From positions 1 to 15,099 of the forward strand of contig CANNCG010000020.1 in assembly GCA_947502965.1 (NCBI GenBank): DNA of 15,099 nt, read 5' to 3'. The translations under genes and the position numbers were made by a program. Of this stretch, positions 13,259 to 15,099 are shown piece by piece. This stretch comes from a bacterium. Lineage in GTDB: Bacteria; Margulisbacteria; Marinamargulisbacteria; SXXA01. Each line of letters opens with the position of its first letter. Positions within the stretch are counted from its first letter, which is position 1. The notes under the pieces were generated by a model. That model was not told where the DNA came from, ran no database searches, and saw nothing but the letters and a program-made list of their open reading frames with translations.

Positions 13259-13602
13259 GGGGCTATATCCTTATCAGCTTTTTGGTGGTGATGACGATGG
13301 TCACGGGGGCGTTGTCCACCTCGGTGGTGCTGCTGTGGCAACTGCGAGATGTGCAAGAACTGCGTATACAACGCCTGCATGCAGAAGCCATGGTGCTGAG
13401 CGCATGGTCCTGGTGGGAGCTGAATCCAGAGGCGTCTTTGCCTGTGTTTCCTCTTTATTTTTCGCCCACTCATGTGCGTACATCCGATCTCCTAGCATTG
13501 GATCTTCCCCTCCCAGGGAAGGCCTATCTGGTTCAGAGTGGCCATACGGTTTGGGCGATAGGTGTTTATGAAGGGGTGAGGGTGTTCCAATCCCGTCCCT
13601 AA
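13255..13602 (+). CDS. Minor pseudopilin, GspK/ComGG-like
   Basis: The GTG start lies in a GTGA overlap with the gspJ-like stop. The 115-residue product begins VRG|YILISFLVVMTMVTGALSTS: a very short leader, Gly at -1, but Ser rather than Glu at +5. GspK, the pseudopilus tip protein, is known to lack Glu5, and the gene is fourth in H-I-J-K order, both supporting a GspK-like role. It is far shorter than GspK (about 300), without the large alpha domain, so a ComGG-like minor pilin is an alternative. Earlier in-frame starts upstream would overlap the gspJ-like gene deeply and are rejected. Confidence 0.6.
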   Translation: MRGYILISFLVVMTMVTGALSTSVVLLWQLRDVQELRIQRLHAEAMVLSAWSWWELNPEASLPVFPLYFSPTHVRTSDLLALDLPLPGKAYLVQSGHTVWAIGVYEGVRVFQSRP

Positions 13603-13682
13603 CCGGGTAACCGGTAGATGACGCTGGGGTGCGCATCATGTTCAGGCGCAACGATACGCCACGCCTGAGGGGTCCGATTGAT

Positions 13683-13774
13683 CTGTCGCACCGTGCTCAG
13701 TCGAAGCGCCTTCTTCACGAGGATGCGCCCCGGTTGGACGTGGCGGCGGCCAGATCCGAACTCAGCCGCAGGCG
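13683..13774 (+). repeat. Family B repeat, copy B3
   Basis: Aligns with B2 in rsmA over its whole length at roughly three in four positions by eye, with shared TGTCGC, GTGCTCAG/ATGCTCAG, CTTCACGAG, CCCCGG, GACGTGGC, CAGATC and CTCAGCCGCAG blocks. Here it is intergenic. Confidence 0.75.
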
Positions 13775-13810
13775 CTCACCCCCTGGCGTAGGAGAGGGTT
13801 ACGTGGCATA

Positions 13811-13836
13811 GTAATGGGTACGCTACGCCGGGGGGC
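13811..13836 (-). repeat. Family H repeat, copy H2
   Basis: On the minus strand it reads GCCCCCCGGCGTAGCGTACC followed by CATTAC, matching H1 (3742-3765, including the CCATTAC end) and H3 (12826-12845). Confidence 0.65.
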
Positions 13837-13868
13837 TGATTGTCGTGGCATAGAAAGAAGGGTATTCC

Positions 13869-14603
13869 GTGAGTGTTTTCTCTCTGATAAAGACGATCAT
13901 ATGGCGTGATCCCATCGTGATGGCGCCCTACGCAGTGTATGCGTTACTGACGTTTTTGATCACAACCCATTTTGGGCCGGATGTGCCGGCCTCCGCGACT
14001 GCAAAAACGATGTCGCAATTGCCAACGTTCATGCTGTTTGGATTGATACTAGGGGATTTTTTGGCCAGAGGGGTGACCCTTATGGGGGTTTCTGCGCAGT
14101 TTAAAAAACCATCGAAACAGCCGTGGATACAGTGGTGGCGGGACTATCTTGTTTTGAGTTTGGGGTTTTCCGGGGTCTATTTGGGTGTGGGGAGCGTTGT
14201 CTCTGGTGACGCTGAGCGACTGTCTTCTTTGGGGATAGCGGGTGTGATGGTGGCCTTGGTTGGGGTATGTTTGTCCCTTGTCGTGGTTTTGATTGCCCCA
14301 TTGTTGATGTTTTTTCGTGGGTGGGGCTTGGTGGCGGCTGTGCAGGGGAGCTTTCGACTGTTGCGGCAGCGTTCGGGGTTGGTGCTGCGCTTGGTTTTGA
14401 TGAACCTGTCTTTTGTGTTTTTTTTCATCCTTTTGGGGACTATCATGGGACAGATTCCTGTGATTGGGATGACGATGAGCTATCTTTTTCAATCCTTGGG
14501 GCAAACTGTGGCCTTGATCTATAGCTTTGTCATCTTGGGTGAAGCAGAGTCTGCTCGCGGGGTACGCATTGGGGAAGACCAAGGCGGGCAGGGGCAGGTC
14601 TAA
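13869..14603 (+). CDS. Integral membrane protein of unknown function
   Basis: I do not recognise a family. The 244-residue product has about six hydrophobic segments (near residues 18-37, 50-70, 93-112, 122-147, 170-195 and 200-225), with a basic amphipathic stretch before TM3 (KKPSKQPWIQWWRDY) and a polar Gly/Gln-rich C terminus. The pattern recalls DUF-type glycerophosphoryl-phosphodiesterase-like or YIP-like membrane domains, but this is not secure. GTG start with AAGAAGG 6 nt upstream. It stands alone between repeat-rich regions. Confidence 0.75.
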   Translation: MSVFSLIKTIIWRDPIVMAPYAVYALLTFLITTHFGPDVPASATAKTMSQLPTFMLFGLILGDFLARGVTLMGVSAQFKKPSKQPWIQWWRDYLVLSLGFSGVYLGVGSVVSGDAERLSSLGIAGVMVALVGVCLSLVVVLIAPLLMFFRGWGLVAAVQGSFRLLRQRSGLVLRLVLMNLSFVFFFILLGTIMGQIPVIGMTMSYLFQSLGQTVALIYSFVILGEAESARGVRIGEDQGGQGQV

Positions 14604-14730
14604 GAAGAGAGTAACTTTATACCCTCATGCCCCATCGGGGTTCATACAAGGGAGATCCGGCCCTGCGTATTGGCGGATGAGGACAGGGCGGGGTAGTCCA
14701 TGAGCGTTGTGCTGAGCCTAGTCGAAGGAT
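14604..14730. other. Intergenic region with small hairpins and an E motif
   Basis: No gene. It contains CCCCATCGGGG (tight hairpin), GCCCTG..CAGGGC arms, and the E motif at 14702-14728. No T tract follows the hairpins. Confidence 0.45.
14702..14728 (-). repeat. E motif, intergenic copy
   Basis: On the minus strand it reads CCTTCGACTAGGCTCAGCAC then AACGCTC, a well-known style of bacterial intergenic repeat, related to 10188-10214 in pdxA. It directly abuts repeat A5. Confidence 0.55.
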
Positions 14731-14769
14731 ACCCATCCTAAAATGAAATCGGGAGCGGATGCCTTTCCA
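14731..14769 (-). repeat. Family A repeat, partial copy A5
   Basis: ACCCATCCTAAAATGAAATC followed by GGGAGCGGATGCCTTTCCA matches the first 39 bp of A2 with two changes; then the similarity stops. The ATG within it is the start codon of the ORF below. Confidence 0.75.
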
Positions 14770-14937
14770 CTGTTACAACGGGAGCTCATGTTTTTGATCA
14801 AAACATATAGGTGTAAATGGGCTTATGAATTGAATACCTTTTTGTCGGTATCTCAAAAAGCAGGTAATCGTATCTTTTTAGAGGGATTCAGTCCAGAGAT
14901 TCGAGGCTCTGTGATTCAGGATTATCATCAAAAATAG
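14743..14937 (+). CDS. Small unknown ORF beginning inside repeat A5; possible gene remnant
   Basis: The 64-residue ORF starts at the ATG of repeat A5, so its first nine residues (MKSGADAFP) are repeat-derived. The rest is not repeat-like and looks like real protein: LLQRELMFLIKTYRC, then ELNTFLSVSQKAGNRIFLEG and FSPEIRGSVIQDYHQK. The helix-KAGNRIFLEG-FSPEIRG pattern resembles the C-terminal half of a STAS domain, at low confidence. There is no good Shine-Dalgarno. It may be the 3' part of a gene whose start was replaced by the repeat. Confidence 0.4.
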   Translation: MKSGADAFPLLQRELMFLIKTYRCKWAYELNTFLSVSQKAGNRIFLEGFSPEIRGSVIQDYHQK

Positions 14938-15052
14938 GTAACTATCTAGCCCCCCCCTTTTTTTTTCTAAAAAACAGGAATATCGAGACCCCTTGTCAAG
15001 TAATGGCACTAGTTTAATGATAAGAAAACTTTCTATGGGGCCTACGTTTTAT

Positions 15053-15069
15053 GCGCCTAGGGTAGGCGC
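15053..15069. repeat. Hairpin near the window end
   Basis: GCGCCTA (15053-15059), GGG, TAGGCGC (15063-15069) is a perfect 7-bp hairpin. No T tract follows. The region 14938-15099 is otherwise without a recognised gene; it includes a CCCCCCCC-TTTTTTTTT homopolymer run at about 14951-14968. Confidence 0.5.
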
Positions 15070-15099
15070 GACCGGGCCGAGAACGAAAGGCTAGATTCC

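Larger units (their letters stand above)
13603..13868. other. Repeat-filled intergenic region after the pseudopilin operon
   Basis: No gene. It holds a small hairpin without a T tract (ACCGG..CCGGT just after the stop), repeat B3 (13683-13774), repeat H2 (13811-13836), two CGTGGCATAG direct repeats (about 13802-13811 and 13846-13855), and the Shine-Dalgarno AAGAAGG of the next gene (13856-13862). An ORF spanning 13629-13811 is a translation of the B repeat. Confidence 0.6.

Noticed and set aside
13629..13811. 60-codon ORF after the pseudopilins
   Set aside because: Most of it is family B repeat read in the same phase as in rsmA; no ribosome binding site and no other coding signal.
3740..13850. 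CRISPR array from the recurring short repeats
   Set aside because: Copies are kilobases apart in mixed orientation with no regular spacers and no cas genes.
14951..14968. C run followed by T run as a terminator
   Set aside because: There is no matching G-rich arm to form a hairpin before the T run.
14985..15099. Possible IS end (CCCCTTGTCAAGTAAT) at the window edge
   Set aside because: Only one end would be in view, and no transposase or matching inverted repeat is visible.

Overview
The window looks like chromosome from an uncultivated diderm (Gram-negative type) bacterium of middling GC content. The evidence is a set of type II secretion minor pseudopilins, a PorV/UPF0164-like outer-membrane barrel protein, a subtilase with a FlgD/T9SS-sorting-like C-terminal domain, and a family 9 (LPS-type) glycosyltransferase. 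That mix recalls candidate phyla such as Margulisbacteria or Elusimicrobiota, but this lineage guess is weak. Every convincing gene is on the + strand and the coding strand is rich in G and T.

Layout. 1-298: AT-rich upstream DNA with a 110-bp repeat (family A) and a putative leaderless promoter. 299-3677: a tight run of APC amino-acid permease, VanY-type D,D-carboxypeptidase and GT9 glycosyltransferase. 3678-4298: repeat-rich DNA around a small TusA-like gene whose 5' end lies in a family A element that itself carries a nested family B element. 4299-6237: two overlapping-function SDR epimerases (WbpP/Gne-like and GalE) for UDP-sugar supply, closed by a strong terminator. 6238-6680: a non-coding block with a MITE-like element and a second full family A copy. 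6681-9214: PorV-like protein and secreted subtilase, overlapping. 9287-12064: MgtC-like protein, PdxA and RsmA, with overlapping stops and starts. 12125-13602: minor pseudopilins in the order H-I-J-K. 13869-14603: unknown membrane protein. 14743-14937: small unknown ORF.

The striking theme is invasion by short palindromic repeats, both between and inside genes. At least six families can be seen: A, 110 bp with terminal inverted repeats; B, about 76-93 bp; C and D, hairpins with a GCGAAGC core; F, a long T/A-flanked hairpin; H, a C-rich 20-26-mer; plus an E motif. Family B, C and D units lie end to end, in frame, inside rsmA. C, E and F units lie in frame inside pdxA. H encodes part of an unusually long prepilin leader. 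Family A supplies the first codons of the TusA-like ORF and of the last small ORF. The effect resembles the protein-coding Rickettsia palindromic elements (RPEs), but with several unrelated families at work in 15 kb.

A second theme is promoter layout. Three genes without a Shine-Dalgarno sequence (permease, mgtC-like, gspH-like) have a -10-like box ending 10-12 nt before the ATG, which suggests leaderless transcripts. Genes elsewhere (PorV-like, WbpP-like, 13869 membrane protein) have clear Shine-Dalgarno sequences.
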